Source: SZUA-36 sp963774415
Lineage (GTDB): Bacteria; Pseudomonadota; Gammaproteobacteria; Xanthomonadales; SZUA-36
DNA: 64,000 nt
Assembly (NCBI GenBank): GCA_963774415.1
Contig: CAVZEU010000001.1
Coordinates: 310,001-374,000 of the forward strand
Direction: 5' to 3'
Each line of letters opens with the position of its first letter. Position 1 is the stretch's first letter. Under the pieces are notes generated by a model that saw only the letters and a program-made list of their open reading frames with translations, was not told the origin of the DNA and searched no databases. A program made the translations under genes and the position numbers. Positions 1-8,627 of the stretch are shown here, piece by piece.

Positions 1-307
1 GCAGGCAAGCGATATCAATCCCGCTGAAATTCAAAAAGTCCGCCGCGTAGCGGTAGGAAGCCAGGTCGTTCTGCTGTATCTCGAAACGCACCGCCTCAGG
101 GTAGCGGTAGCCTTCACTGGTGTCGGTCATCGGCACGGCGAAGCATTCGGTGGCGGGCGAGGCTCCCTTGATCGATTCCAGCACGTCGGCGGTGAACGTG
201 GCGATGCCGCATTGCCGGGGAGGATAGTTGCCGATCAGGGCAACGCGTTTCAGGCCGGGCGCAGTATGCGTCTGGCGCCGCGTTTTCGTGTCCGTATCGG
301 TGGACAT
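1..307 (-). CDS. Glycosyltransferase N-terminus (partial)
   Basis: The gene runs off the left edge; the first 102 codons are present, from an ATG at 307 read leftward. After a short polar leader the protein reads VALIGNYPPRQCGIATFTAD, the glycine-rich first strand and loop typical of GT-B fold (GT4-like) glycosyltransferases, which bind the acceptor in the N-terminal Rossmann domain. Only that part of the domain is visible, so the donor-binding motif cannot be checked. It lies 169 bp downstream of a GH130 gene on the same strand. A GH130 protein beside a GT4-type transferase is a common pairing, suggesting joint work on a mannose-containing glycan (inference). Confidence 0.72.
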   Translation of the reverse strand, partial: MSTDTDTKTRRQTHTAPGLKRVALIGNYPPRQCGIATFTADVLESIKGASPATECFAVPMTDTSEGYRYPEAVRFEIQQNDLASYRYAADFLNFSGIDIACL

Positions 308-476
308 TGGCTCTGCCGCTCCTTCGCCGGGTGCGCGCTTGCATCGGAGGCTGGGCCGGGATCGACGCGGCCGTAACCGATGGTCAGGCGCAAATACCTA
401 TGTTTGAGTATGGCACAGGCGGCCACGGAATAACTTGACTTACGTCAGGCGGGTAGGGGACTTCCGTTGCTTGAGT

Positions 477-1766
477 TCAGGCCGTCAGAGCTTGCATCAG
501 ATCCGTTATCGGAATGACTGCAAAATTGGTAAACGTGTCGCACACACCGTAGGGCAGGATGATATGCCCGCCGTGCCGCATGGCGCCGCAGGTATAGACC
601 ACATTGGGCACATAGCCCTCGTGCTCGATCGGGTCGGGATGAATCAACGGTTCCTTCGACCGGGCGATGATCCTGGCGGGGTTGTCCTTGTCCAGGAGCA
701 CCGCGCCGATCGAGTATTTGCGCACGGCGCCGACGCCGTGCGTCAACAGCAGCCAGCAATCGTCCAGTTCGATCGGCGAGCCGCAATTGCCGATCTGGAA
801 GGACTCCCAGGGATATGCCGGCCGCAGTATCGGCTCGCCGCCGTCCCAGTGATAAAGATCGTCCGAGTAGATCAGGTAGAGGTTTTCATTGTCGTGGCGC
901 GCGATCATGGCGTAGCGGCCGTCGATTTTGCGCGGGAACAGAGCCATGCCCTTGTTCCTTGCGGCGCCGCCGCCCAGCGGGGTCAGCCGGAATGTCTTGA
1001 AATCGCGGGTTGCCAGCAATTCGGGGCGGATTTCGCGGCCGCTGTAGGCGGTGTAGGTCGCGTAATAGGTGTCATCCTCGAACCTGACGAATCGTGCGTC
1101 TTCGATGCCGTTCGACTGGCTGGGGGTGACGGGGAAGATGACGCGCTCGCACAGCGAGTCGCCATGGTTAAAGACCATTTCGACCTCGTCGCCGACGTCC
1201 TTGACGACGTGGTTCTGGATGTCCGGAGTGGAGGCAAGACCGGTGGTCCGCTCCAGCCGGATTTCCCCATCGCCGGTCACCGTGCCCGAGCGAAAGGTAA
1301 TCGAGGATATGTGGCCCTCGCCGACGGCCCTGAGGCTCAGGATAAACCGGCAAGCGCCCGCGGGCACGTCCGCCTGATCGGGATCGGGCACGATGCTCGG
1401 GTTGAAAAGCGCCGAGGCCTCGAACGAATATTCGTGCAGGAAATAAGCACCGATCAGGCAGCGCTGAAAATACGGGATCGCGGGAGGGCGTTCGAGTGAC
1501 GCCAGGATTTCATCGGCGCGTTCTTCGAAGATGGTGAGCAGCCGGCGGTGACGGCCCTCGAAGTCTTTCAATATGGCTTTCAGTGTTTTCTCAGCCGTGT
1601 CGGAATCGAGCACGAGGACCCGGTCAATGATGTGCTCGACCCGGCTTTTTTCGACCGGGTTCAGGTTACGCGGCTCGCTCGCGGGTCTGAAGGGCCTGAC
1701 GACCACGCGCGCGGGATCGGGATAAAGGCTGACGGGTTGCCGCCGCAGAAACCAGGACTGGGTCAA
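477..1766 (-). CDS. GH130 family glycosidase/phosphorylase
   Basis: A 429-residue protein of the five-bladed beta-propeller family GH130 (former DUF377), whose characterised members phosphorolyse or hydrolyse beta-mannosides. Visible signatures are LFNPSIVPDPD (about 120-130), GIEDARFVRF (220-229, where the aspartate of the ED pair is the family's proposed catalytic acid), NKGMALFPRKIDGRYAMIAR followed by NENLYLIYS in the middle, and a C-terminal GYVPNVVYTCGAM then ILPYGVCD. It has no signal peptide, so it is cytoplasmic. Length is slightly above the approximately 330-400 residues of the family because of an N-terminal helical extension. It precedes the glycosyltransferase on the same strand, which supports a role in mannan-type oligosaccharide turnover. 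The exact linkage cannot be read from sequence. Confidence 0.85.
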   Translation of the reverse strand: MTQSWFLRRQPVSLYPDPARVVVRPFRPASEPRNLNPVEKSRVEHIIDRVLVLDSDTAEKTLKAILKDFEGRHRRLLTIFEERADEILASLERPPAIPYFQRCLIGAYFLHEYSFEASALFNPSIVPDPDQADVPAGACRFILSLRAVGEGHISSITFRSGTVTGDGEIRLERTTGLASTPDIQNHVVKDVGDEVEMVFNHGDSLCERVIFPVTPSQSNGIEDARFVRFEDDTYYATYTAYSGREIRPELLATRDFKTFRLTPLGGGAARNKGMALFPRKIDGRYAMIARHDNENLYLIYSDDLYHWDGGEPILRPAYPWESFQIGNCGSPIELDDCWLLLTHGVGAVRKYSIGAVLLDKDNPARIIARSKEPLIHPDPIEHEGYVPNVVYTCGAMRHGGHIILPYGVCDTFTNFAVIPITDLMQALTA

Positions 1767-2168
1767 TGTCTGCCTCCGTGGGTTGTCACCCTGGCGTCAC
1801 GGCGCAGGCGCGTGAGGGCCATCCGCGCGCAGAACCCCGTGTTCCTGCCCGTTGCAGGATGGCGATAATTGGTGACGTGTCGCCACGCTGATGATTTTTC
1901 TTAGCACCGGTTGTGCCAGCGGCCTTAAGTTCCGGTCCAACTATCGTTAAGGAACAACCAGGTCGTGTGAATTGCCTGGGCAACGCGATTGAAGCACAAA
2001 ACCACGATCCTGTGAAGTGCCGCGGCCGGTTTTGCGGGTTCCAGCCAGCGTATTGATATAGGTCAACACAAACATATATTTATAATGCTAGATTGAGCCA
2101 TGTGACCCATGCCTGAACGGGTCATTTACGCTAGGGCTGACCGGGTCACGCAACTTGGAGAACCAGCC
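1767..2168. other. Intergenic region between GH130 and dodecin
   Basis: About 400 bases separating the leftward GH130 gene from the rightward dodecin gene. I see no convincing reading frame. The right third becomes AT-rich and holds the possible FNR-type box and promoter listed separately. The left part is expected to hold the leftward promoter of the GH130 gene, but no strong hexamers stand out. Confidence 0.5.
2053..2094 (+). promoter_or_regulatory. Possible FNR/ANR box and promoter
   Basis: TTGAT-ATAG-GTCAA at 2053-2066 matches the FNR/ANR consensus TTGAT-N4-ATCAA in 9 of 10 defined bases. A TATAAT lies at 2081-2086 and a weaker TAGATT at 2089-2094. The latter gives a start near 2101, placing the box at about -41.5 as in FNR-activated class II promoters. 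It drives dodecin and the ribonucleotide reductase. Oxygen-responsive control is inferred from one site and is not certain. Confidence 0.45.
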
Positions 2169-2369
2169 ATGAAAGTCGCGAAAGTCATCGAAATCACCGC
2201 GGAATCCGACGTCAGTTTCGAAGCCGCAATCCACAACGGTATCAGCAAGGCCGCCGAAAGCGTGCACGACATCAAGAGTGCATGGGTGAAGGAGCAGAAG
2301 GTCAAGATCGAGGACGGCCACATCGTCCGCTACAGGGTCGATTTGAAAGTGACCTTCGTCATGGATTGA
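2169..2369 (+). CDS. Dodecin family flavin-binding protein
   Basis: A 66-residue protein matching the dodecin family over its whole length: a short beta-alpha-beta-beta protein that forms a hollow dodecamer and stores or buffers flavins. MKVAKVIEITAESDVSFEAA begins the first strand and helix; SAWVKEQKVKIEDGHIV carries the tryptophan that stacks on the isoalloxazine ring. The flavin-contacting glutamine of the Halorhodospira protein aligns with an arginine here (YRVDLKV), a variation common among proteobacterial dodecins. The ATG at 2169 is chosen over an upstream in-frame start because TTGGAGAA lies just before it and family members start there. It lies 27 bases before nrdJ and probably shares its transcript. 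Confidence 0.85.
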   Translation: MKVAKVIEITAESDVSFEAAIHNGISKAAESVHDIKSAWVKEQKVKIEDGHIVRYRVDLKVTFVMD

Positions 2370-2396
2370 GGCACGGTTTCGACCTGCCCGGGTTTC

Positions 2397-4256
2397 GTGA
2401 ACCGACCAGCTTCCCACTCCCGCTTGACGCTGCCCATCGCACGCCATATCTGGGAGACCCGATACCGCTGGGCCCGGGACGGTGAGCCGCTTGACGCGGA
2501 CATCGAGGCAACCTGGCGCAGGGTCGCGCGGGCAGCGGCATCCGTAGAGAAGTCCGGCCGTAAGGCTTGGGAAGAGCGCTTTTACGGCATCCTCGAAGGG
2601 TTCCGCTTTCTTCCCGGTGGGCGCATCCTGGCCGGAGCGGGCACCGACCGCCGCGTGACGCTGTTCAACTGCTTCGTGATGGGCTTGCTCGAAGATGACA
2701 TGGAGAGCATCTTCGACGGTCTGAAAGAGGGCGCGTTGACGATGCAGGCGGGGGGCGGGGTCGGCTACGATTTCTCCACGCTGCGGCCGCAAGGCGCGCT
2801 GGCCCGCGGCGCCGGCCGGATCGCTTCCGGTCCGGTTTCATTCATGCGCATCTGGGATGCCATGTGCGCCACGCTTTTGTCGACCGGCGCCCGCCGCGGT
2901 GCGATGATCGCCAGCCTGCGCTGCGACCACCCGGACATCGAAGCTTTCATCGACGCCAAGCGCGATGCGGGGGAGTTGCGGCACTTCAACCTGTCGGTGC
3001 AGATCAGCAACGCATTCATGCGGGCGCTGGAAGCCGATGAAAAGTGGCCACTGGTATTTCCTGACCTTTCGATAGGCACGGACACACAAGGCGAAAGCGT
3101 GGTCAGGCACTGGCCGGGTTTCGCCGATGCGGTTGCGTGCCGAGTCCATGCGCGTGTGCCGGCCCGCCACTTGTGGCGGCGCATCATGCAGGCGTGCTAC
3201 GAGACGGCGGAACCCGGCGTCCTGTTCGTCGATCACATCAACCGGCTCAACAACCTCCACTACCGCGAATTCATCACGACCACGAACCCCTGCGGCGAAG
3301 TGCCGCTGCCGCCCTACGGGGCCTGCAATCTCGGCTCGGTCAACCTGACCCGTTTCGTGCGCGAACCGTTCACGCCGTCGGCGCGCATGGACCTCGACGC
3401 CATCGCCGACACGGTCGGCGATGCCACGCGCCTGCTCGACAATATCATCGACATTTCACGCTTTCCGCTGCCTGCGCAAAAACACCAGGCCAGGGGCTGC
3501 CGCCGTATCGGTCTGGGCATCACCGGGCTTGCCGACGCCCTGATCATGCTCGGGCTCGAATACGGCTCGGACGAGGCGCGCGCGGCGGCGGCCGGCGTAA
3601 TGCGTGCGCTCCGCGATGCGGCCTACGCAGCGTCGGTCGACCTGTCCCGTGAGAAAGGGCCGTTTCCGTTCTTCGACCGCGCAGCTTATCTCGAGAGCGA
3701 ATTCGTGCGCGCGCTCGAGCCGGACACCCGGCGTGGAATCCGGCGTCACGGTATCCGCAACAGCCACCTGACGGCCATCGCGCCGACCGGAACGATCAGT
3801 CTGCTGGCAGGCAATGTTTCCAGCGGCATCGAACCCGTTTTCGATTTCCGTCTTGCGCGCAAAGTACTCAACCGCGCGGGTGAGTACGAAATCTTCGAAC
3901 TGGAGGATTACGCCCACAAACTGTGGCGCGAACTAACCGGCGGCGCAGAATGCCTGCCGGCTGCTTTCGTGTGTGCCCGCGCGTTGCCGCCGACCGCGCA
4001 TTTGGCGATGCAGGCAGCCCTGCAGCCCTACGTCGACAGCGCGATTTCAAAGACGATCAATGTGTCCGAAAATTGCCCTTTTGACGAGTTCGAGGCGTTG
4101 TACCGAAGCGCGTATGACCTCGAGTTGAAAGGCTGTACCGCGTTCCGGCCCAACCCGGTGACCGGTGAAATTCTCAGCACGGCCAAAGCGCCCGGCGCAG
4201 CAGGCGAGCGTCCGCCCGACGTGCACTGTTGCTCGCTCGAGCGCGAGGGTGACTGA
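2397..4256 (+). CDS. nrdJ: Class II (B12-dependent) ribonucleotide reductase
   Basis: A 619-residue adenosylcobalamin-dependent ribonucleotide reductase, which makes deoxyribonucleotides without oxygen and without a separate radical subunit. Signatures are LPGGRILAGAG (about 72-82), FNCFVMGLLEDDMESIFDGL with the first active-site cysteine (C92), the glycine-rich QAGGGVGYDFSTLRP, and NPCGEVPLPPYGACNLGS near 297-312, carrying the catalytic cysteine and glutamate. APTGTISLLAGNVSSGIEP follows in the C-terminal half. Length and motifs fit the short bacterial class II form with no N-terminal ATP cone. It starts with GTG. A C-terminal VHCC pair may serve as the re-reducing cysteines (inference). The upstream FNR-like site fits use under low oxygen. 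Confidence 0.9.
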   Translation: MNRPASHSRLTLPIARHIWETRYRWARDGEPLDADIEATWRRVARAAASVEKSGRKAWEERFYGILEGFRFLPGGRILAGAGTDRRVTLFNCFVMGLLEDDMESIFDGLKEGALTMQAGGGVGYDFSTLRPQGALARGAGRIASGPVSFMRIWDAMCATLLSTGARRGAMIASLRCDHPDIEAFIDAKRDAGELRHFNLSVQISNAFMRALEADEKWPLVFPDLSIGTDTQGESVVRHWPGFADAVACRVHARVPARHLWRRIMQACYETAEPGVLFVDHINRLNNLHYREFITTTNPCGEVPLPPYGACNLGSVNLTRFVREPFTPSARMDLDAIADTVGDATRLLDNIIDISRFPLPAQKHQARGCRRIGLGITGLADALIMLGLEYGSDEARAAAAGVMRALRDAAYAASVDLSREKGPFPFFDRAAYLESEFVRALEPDTRRGIRRHGIRNSHLTAIAPTGTISLLAGNVSSGIEPVFDFRLARKVLNRAGEYEIFELEDYAHKLWRELTGGAECLPAAFVCARALPPTAHLAMQAALQPYVDSAISKTINVSENCPFDEFEALYRSAYDLELKGCTAFRPNPVTGEILSTAKAPGAAGERPPDVHCCSLEREGD

Positions 4257-4341
4257 TGGCCCGGCTTGCAGGACACGCCGCCGCCGCGTTTACGGGATCT
4301 GTGCGAGAATACGGGCCAGCCCATAATTGGTGTGAGGGGAA

Positions 4342-4857
4342 ATGACCGGCGTCCGCAGCAGGCAGGTGACAGTCAACGACCTGATGCAGCAAGATTACGT
4401 CTACCTGCTGACGGAACCCGCGGGGGAAAACTTCGATGACCGCTTCAAGCCGGACCTGACGCCGAAGCAGATGTTGGCCATGGGCGTGTTCGGCGGCAAA
4501 TACATGACCGATTGCCAAGGTGAATACCCGGCCGACTGGTTCGCCGCCGCCAAGCTGAGCCCGCAAGGCCGGAACGCTGAACTCAACTTCTTCGGTGTGG
4601 ACGCCTCCAAGCCCCTGGCGTACTGGCGGGAAAAGGGATGGCTCCACCCGGACGATCCCCGCGGCTGGTTTCAATGGTATTGCCGTTATTACATGGGCCG
4701 GCGCGGCGAGGACGATGACCGCCAGGTGCGGCGCTGGCTGAACATGAAGCGCCATATCAGCCAGCTCAAAAAGCACTGCGTGCGAGGAGACCTTCGCTGC
4801 CGGCCGCGGCAGCGCCAGGCCTTGCTGCACTGGGCCTACGACTCGAGGAAGTTTTGA
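4342..4857 (+). CDS. Conserved protein of unknown function
   Basis: A 171-residue soluble protein that I do not recognise by function. It has no signal peptide or membrane segment. It is rich in aromatic and charged residues, with blocks GVFGGKYMTDCQGEYPADWF (about 48-67) and GWFQWYCRYYMGRRGEDDDRQVRRW (about 112-136), and a basic C-terminus with two cysteines (HCVRGDLRC). The regular pattern suggests a folded domain. The start is an ATG after GAGGGGAA. Its stop is one base before the lipocalin start, so the two are almost certainly co-transcribed, and three genes (this one, lipocalin, membrane protein) are tightly packed. Confidence 0.7.
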   Translation: MTGVRSRQVTVNDLMQQDYVYLLTEPAGENFDDRFKPDLTPKQMLAMGVFGGKYMTDCQGEYPADWFAAAKLSPQGRNAELNFFGVDASKPLAYWREKGWLHPDDPRGWFQWYCRYYMGRRGEDDDRQVRRWLNMKRHISQLKKHCVRGDLRCRPRQRQALLHWAYDSRKF

Positions 4858-4858
4858 C

Positions 4859-5434
4859 ATGACAACGGTAATGACGAGCGCTTGGCGACGCATAGCGGGC
4901 GGCGTGCTGGCCGCGCCGTTGCTGTGGCTGCTGACCGCATGCCAGGGCTCCATGCCGGATGGGGCGGAGGCGGTGAAAGGTTTCGACCTCGACCGTTATC
5001 TCGGTAAATGGTACGAAATCGCGCGGCTGGACCATTCTTTCGAACGCGGCCTGACGCAGGTGACGGCGGCCTACAGCCTGCGCGACGATGGCGGTGTGCG
5101 CGTGCTGAACCGCGGTTACGATGCGCAAAAGGGCCGGTGGAACGAGGCGGAAGGCAAGGCCTACTTTGTCGAAAACTCCGATATCGGCCGGCTCAAAGTT
5201 TCGTTTTTCGGCCCCTTCTACGGCGCCTACAACATCATTGAACTGGATCATGAACATTACCGCTACGCCATGATCATCGGCAACGGCACGAAATACCTGT
5301 GGATACTGGCGCGCGAGCCGCGGCTCGACCCCGCGGTGCTCGCCAGGCTGCGGGAGCAGGCGCGGGGACTGGGCTTCGATACCGATCAATTGATTTACCC
5401 GCAGCGGCGAGCGACGGGCCCAGCCGATGATTAA
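4859..5434 (+). CDS. blc: Outer-membrane lipocalin (Blc-type lipoprotein)
   Basis: A 191-residue bacterial lipocalin. The N-terminus is a lipoprotein signal (hydrophobic LAAPLLWLLTAC, lipobox LTAC), so the mature protein is lipid-anchored, probably in the outer membrane. The lipocalin signature GFDLDRYLGKWYEIARLDHSFERG contains the invariant G-x-W of the first strand. The later YAMIIGNGTKYLWILAREP is the conserved 'YLWILSR' segment of Blc proteins. Family members bind lysophospholipids or fatty acids and help maintain the envelope under stress. It overlaps the next gene by 8 bases, indicating translational coupling. Confidence 0.9.
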   Translation: MTTVMTSAWRRIAGGVLAAPLLWLLTACQGSMPDGAEAVKGFDLDRYLGKWYEIARLDHSFERGLTQVTAAYSLRDDGGVRVLNRGYDAQKGRWNEAEGKAYFVENSDIGRLKVSFFGPFYGAYNIIELDHEHYRYAMIIGNGTKYLWILAREPRLDPAVLARLREQARGLGFDTDQLIYPQRRATGPADD

Positions 5435-5885
5435 ACGGAACCTGTTCGCCCTTATCGCCCTGGGCATCGCGGCTGCGTTCTGGTTTTTCGATGCGTCGGT
5501 GCATCGCTTCATCTACGGGGAAGCGCGCTTCGAATTGGTTCCTTCCAGTTTCAATGAACTTTGGATGCGCGTACTGATCGTCCTGTTGATCCTGCTGTGC
5601 GGAGTCCTTACCGACGTTTTCCTGCGCCGGCTGATCGTCGCGCACAGAAAAGTGGAAGCCGTCAGGATCTATAAATCAATGGCCTTTGCGACCCATCATA
5701 TCCTGAATAACCTGTTGAACCAGATGCAATTATTCAGGATGGAGGCCATGAAAAGCGAGGATTTCGACCCGGAGATGATCAAGCTCTACGACAAAGCGAT
5801 CGACGAGGCGGCCGGCCTCGTCAGCAAACTGTCGCACCTCGAGGACATCACCGAGGAGGAGATCAAGTCATCGGTGGCGCCCTGA
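5427..5885 (+). CDS. Membrane protein with kinase-like dimerisation helix
   Basis: A 152-residue protein with two predicted membrane segments (about 5-21 and 48-69) around a short periplasmic loop, then a cytoplasmic helical tail. The tail reads FATHHILNNLLNQMQLFRMEA, which resembles the H-box/DHp helix of histidine kinases (H-x-x-x-N pattern), but no ATPase domain follows. It overlaps the end of the lipocalin gene. It may be a truncated sensor, a phosphotransfer partner or simply a coiled-coil membrane protein. The kinase resemblance rests on one short motif, so the function is open. Confidence 0.6.
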   Translation: MIKRNLFALIALGIAAAFWFFDASVHRFIYGEARFELVPSSFNELWMRVLIVLLILLCGVLTDVFLRRLIVAHRKVEAVRIYKSMAFATHHILNNLLNQMQLFRMEAMKSEDFDPEMIKLYDKAIDEAAGLVSKLSHLEDITEEEIKSSVAP

Positions 5886-5907
5886 TGGCCGGGCTGCGAC
5901 TTGCAGG

Positions 5908-6324
5908 CTAATGATGACCGCCGGGCTTTTTGGTCCTGCTGAGCACGTGGATCGACTCGATGAAACACTGCTCGATAAACCCGCCGGCGCCGCGTACCAC
6001 CAGCTTGTCCTTGTCGGTGAGGTCGCCGACCGTGGTGCTGAAGGTCAGGATTTCCGCGCTGCGAAGGCCGTCGCAGGGATTGCGCACGGTGACCAGGTAA
6101 TCTTCCTTGACGCCCGCGTGGATGATGACGTGGTAACGGTCGATACTGTTCCAGCCGTTGATGCGGTAGTTCTTGAGCCGCTTGACCGGCTTGCCGATAA
6201 CGTAACCGCGCTCGAGGAGTTTTTGCCCCAGCGGCACGGTCTGCGGGGGCGGGCCGGCGGCACAGGAGGTTGCCAGCAGGCAGATCATCACCAGGGTCGT
6301 GGCAGTCGCAAGGGTCCGTGTCAT
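5908..6324 (-). CDS. DUF6491-like lipoprotein
   Basis: A 138-residue predicted lipoprotein: hydrophobic segment then LATSC as lipobox. The mature part contains RGYVIGKPVKRLKNYRINGW, IDRYHVIIHAG, DYLVTVRNPCDGLRSAEIL and DLTDKDKLVV, a pattern I associate with the uncharacterised DUF6491 family of small periplasmic proteins in gammaproteobacteria. Two cysteines (NPC and EQC) could form a disulfide. It is convergent with the membrane-protein gene, leaving 22 bases between stops. No function is known to me. Confidence 0.7.
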   Translation of the reverse strand: MTRTLATATTLVMICLLATSCAAGPPPQTVPLGQKLLERGYVIGKPVKRLKNYRINGWNSIDRYHVIIHAGVKEDYLVTVRNPCDGLRSAEILTFSTTVGDLTDKDKLVVRGAGGFIEQCFIESIHVLSRTKKPGGHH

Positions 6325-6434
6325 CGCCTGAATCTCTCGTTAGGTGTCTGCAAGGTTGGATTCAAGACGACAAGGAAGGTTCAAGGTACGCGGGTCTTTA
6401 TTGATCTGCATCATTTTCAGCGGCGGCCAAATCG

Positions 6435-6791
6435 ATGACTATTAAAATCAGCTGGCGGCTATTTGTTTATTCGTTTCAGCCTGCGTCAGCGAACAGAAAC
6501 GCCCTCAACACGATCGTGAATGCAGAAATCGCTGCTGGAAAGTTCCGCCAGGGTTAGCTTTTCAATAGCGCGGATTCGGTCCTGACGGTGCTTGACGAAA
6601 TCCCCGATGCAGCAGGCGCCCTCACGCTGGAAGCATGGATCAATCCGACCAGGAACGATGCCATTGAGGGTATTGTTGGAAAATACGACGGCGCGGATGG
6701 CGAGTGCTCTTATCTGCTTTATCTGACCGATACCAACGCCCTGGCTCTCTGCTGGTCTGCGAACGGGACTGCCCATCGAGTTTCGATATAA
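6435..6791 (+). pseudogene. Broken LamG/concanavalin-like protein
   Basis: An ATG at 6435 opens a frame with a short hydrophobic start (ISWRLFVYSF) and then AEIAAGKFRQG, where an amber codon (6555-6557) interrupts it. The same frame continues as LFNSADSVLTVLDEIP, then LTLEAWINP, ending at 6791. GKFxxA-FN-x-x-DSVLTV-...-LEAWI is the classic N-terminal half of a LamG/ConA-like lectin domain. The domain is interrupted by one stop and cut off after about 110 residues, so this is a remnant of a secreted carbohydrate-binding protein. The rest is absent. Confidence 0.65.
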
Positions 6792-6878
6792 TCAGCTCAT
6801 AGTCAGGACGACGTGTTTTCTATGCAGTAAGAGGGTGCCGGCGAGCATCAGTATCATGAATGCTATATGGGGAAAGAG

Positions 6879-8594
6879 ATGACACCGAGGACCATAGCCG
6901 TCGTCGTGCTGATCCTGTACTTTCTGTTTTACCAGTTTTACGCGCGCCGTTTCCTTGCACGCAAGGTTTTTAAGCTCAGCACAGAGCCCACCACACCGGC
7001 TCACACAATGCGCGATGATATCGATTACATACCCAGCAATAGATATATCCTGTTCGGCCATCACTACGCCTCGGTAGCGGGGCTGGCCCCCATGCTGGGT
7101 CCGGCGATTGCTGTCATCTGGGGCTGGCTGCCCGCTTTGTTGTGGGTCGTGCTGGGGACATTGCTGATCGGTGCGGTGCACGATTTTTCCGCCTTGGTGC
7201 TATCGGTCCGGCACCGGGCACAGAGCATCGGCACTATCGCCCGTGATGTCATCGGGCCGCGCACCCGGCTGTTGTTTCTCATCGTGATCTTCTTCCTGAT
7301 CGCCTTGGCAATGGGGGTGTTCGTGCTCGTTATATCGGGCCTGTTTGCCGCGCCCGATCCCGCCCATATCCCCGTTACGGCCCATCCCGAAGCGGTTTTC
7401 CCCACCTTTTCACTGATGCTGATCGCCATGGTGATTGGTTATCTGGTCTTCCGCCGCGGGCTGCCGGTGTGGCCGCTGATCTCGGTAGGCTTTGTACTGA
7501 TGTTGATCACCACCTGGATGGGCATGTCGATGCCGGTAACCGGCGTCACCACTGACGATTGGAGCTGGTTATTGCTGGTGTATGCATTTCTGGCCAGTGT
7601 GCTGCCCGTCTGGCTTTTGCTGCAGCCGCGTGATTTCCTTAATTCGCTGTTGTTGTACCTGGCGCTGTTCGGCATGTTGACCGGCTTTTTCCTGCTCTCT
7701 CCGGGCTGGGCCGCGCCAGCCATCAATCCCCATCCGGCCGGGGCGCCGTCTATGATCCCGTTCCTGTTCATCGTCATTGCCTGCGGCGCGGTCTCCGGTT
7801 TTCACGGCATGGTGGCCAGCGGCACCACCGCCAAGCAACTCGATCGCGAGTCGGATGCGCCGTTGATCGGTTATGGCGCCATGATTGGTGAATCGCTGCT
7901 GGCCCTCATGGCCGTCATGGCGACCACCGCCGGCGCATTTAAAACGCATGCGCAATGGTCCAGCTTTTATGGTTCCTGGGAAAAGGCTGCGGGGCTGCAC
8001 CAGAAACTGGGCGTCTTTATCCAGGGTACCGGCCAGTTCGTTCACCAGCTTGGCGTGCCGGTTGAAATGGCGGAGGCATTTATCTCGGTCGTGGTGGTGG
8101 CGTTCGCTTTAACCACGGTGGATACCGGTGCCCGCCTGCTGCGTTTCAACGTGGAGGAAATCGGGCAGACCATCGGCGTACCCGTGCTCGGCAACCGTTA
8201 TCTATCCACCGCGATCGCCGTAGCCGCGATTGGCTTCTTTGCTTTCTTCGAGGTCAACGGCCAGCGCGCGGGCCTGTTCCTGTGGACTTTGTTCGGCACC
8301 ACCAATCAGATCATGGCGGGACTTACCCTGCTGACAGTGACCATCTATCTCTATCGTAAACGCCAGCCCATCCTGTATACATTGTTGCCGATGCTGCTGG
8401 TGTTGAGCGCAACCATTTCGGGCATGGGTATTGGCGTGTATGAGGCGATCATGAAGCGGCAATGGACGGTGATGGCCGTCGGCGGATTCATATTGCTGCT
8501 CGCACTGTGGTTGGTGGTGGAGGGAATCCTGGCGGCGATAAAGATCCAGCGGGAGCGGCGGCAGCAGCCCGCCCAGGCGCTGCAGGAAGGTTGA
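6879..8594 (+). CDS. cstA: CstA-type peptide/pyruvate transporter
   Basis: About 571 residues of a carbon starvation A family protein, a many-spanning inner-membrane transporter linked to peptide or pyruvate uptake. The diagnostic block IDYIPSNRYILFGHHYASVAG, then GLAPMLGPAIAVIWGWLPALLWVVLGT and GAVHDF, is present near residues 45-110. GFHGMVASGTTAKQL and a C-terminal LWTLFGTTNQIMAGLTL also match. Length suits the shorter CstA/YjiY subgroup. I prefer the ATG at 6879, preceded by GGGGAAAGAG; an in-frame ATG at 6867 also exists. A strong terminator follows the stop. Confidence 0.9.
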   Translation: MTPRTIAVVVLILYFLFYQFYARRFLARKVFKLSTEPTTPAHTMRDDIDYIPSNRYILFGHHYASVAGLAPMLGPAIAVIWGWLPALLWVVLGTLLIGAVHDFSALVLSVRHRAQSIGTIARDVIGPRTRLLFLIVIFFLIALAMGVFVLVISGLFAAPDPAHIPVTAHPEAVFPTFSLMLIAMVIGYLVFRRGLPVWPLISVGFVLMLITTWMGMSMPVTGVTTDDWSWLLLVYAFLASVLPVWLLLQPRDFLNSLLLYLALFGMLTGFFLLSPGWAAPAINPHPAGAPSMIPFLFIVIACGAVSGFHGMVASGTTAKQLDRESDAPLIGYGAMIGESLLALMAVMATTAGAFKTHAQWSSFYGSWEKAAGLHQKLGVFIQGTGQFVHQLGVPVEMAEAFISVVVVAFALTTVDTGARLLRFNVEEIGQTIGVPVLGNRYLSTAIAVAAIGFFAFFEVNGQRAGLFLWTLFGTTNQIMAGLTLLTVTIYLYRKRQPILYTLLPMLLVLSATISGMGIGVYEAIMKRQWTVMAVGGFILLLALWLVVEGILAAIKIQRERRQQPAQALQEG

Positions 8595-8627
8595 CGGCGC
8601 CGCGGCCTGAATCTCATTGACCAAGAG

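Noticed and set aside
435..1499. 354-codon open frame on the plus strand across the GH130 gene
   Set aside because: It is antisense to a well-supported GH130 gene, and its translation has no recognisable motif. GC-rich DNA commonly yields such frames.
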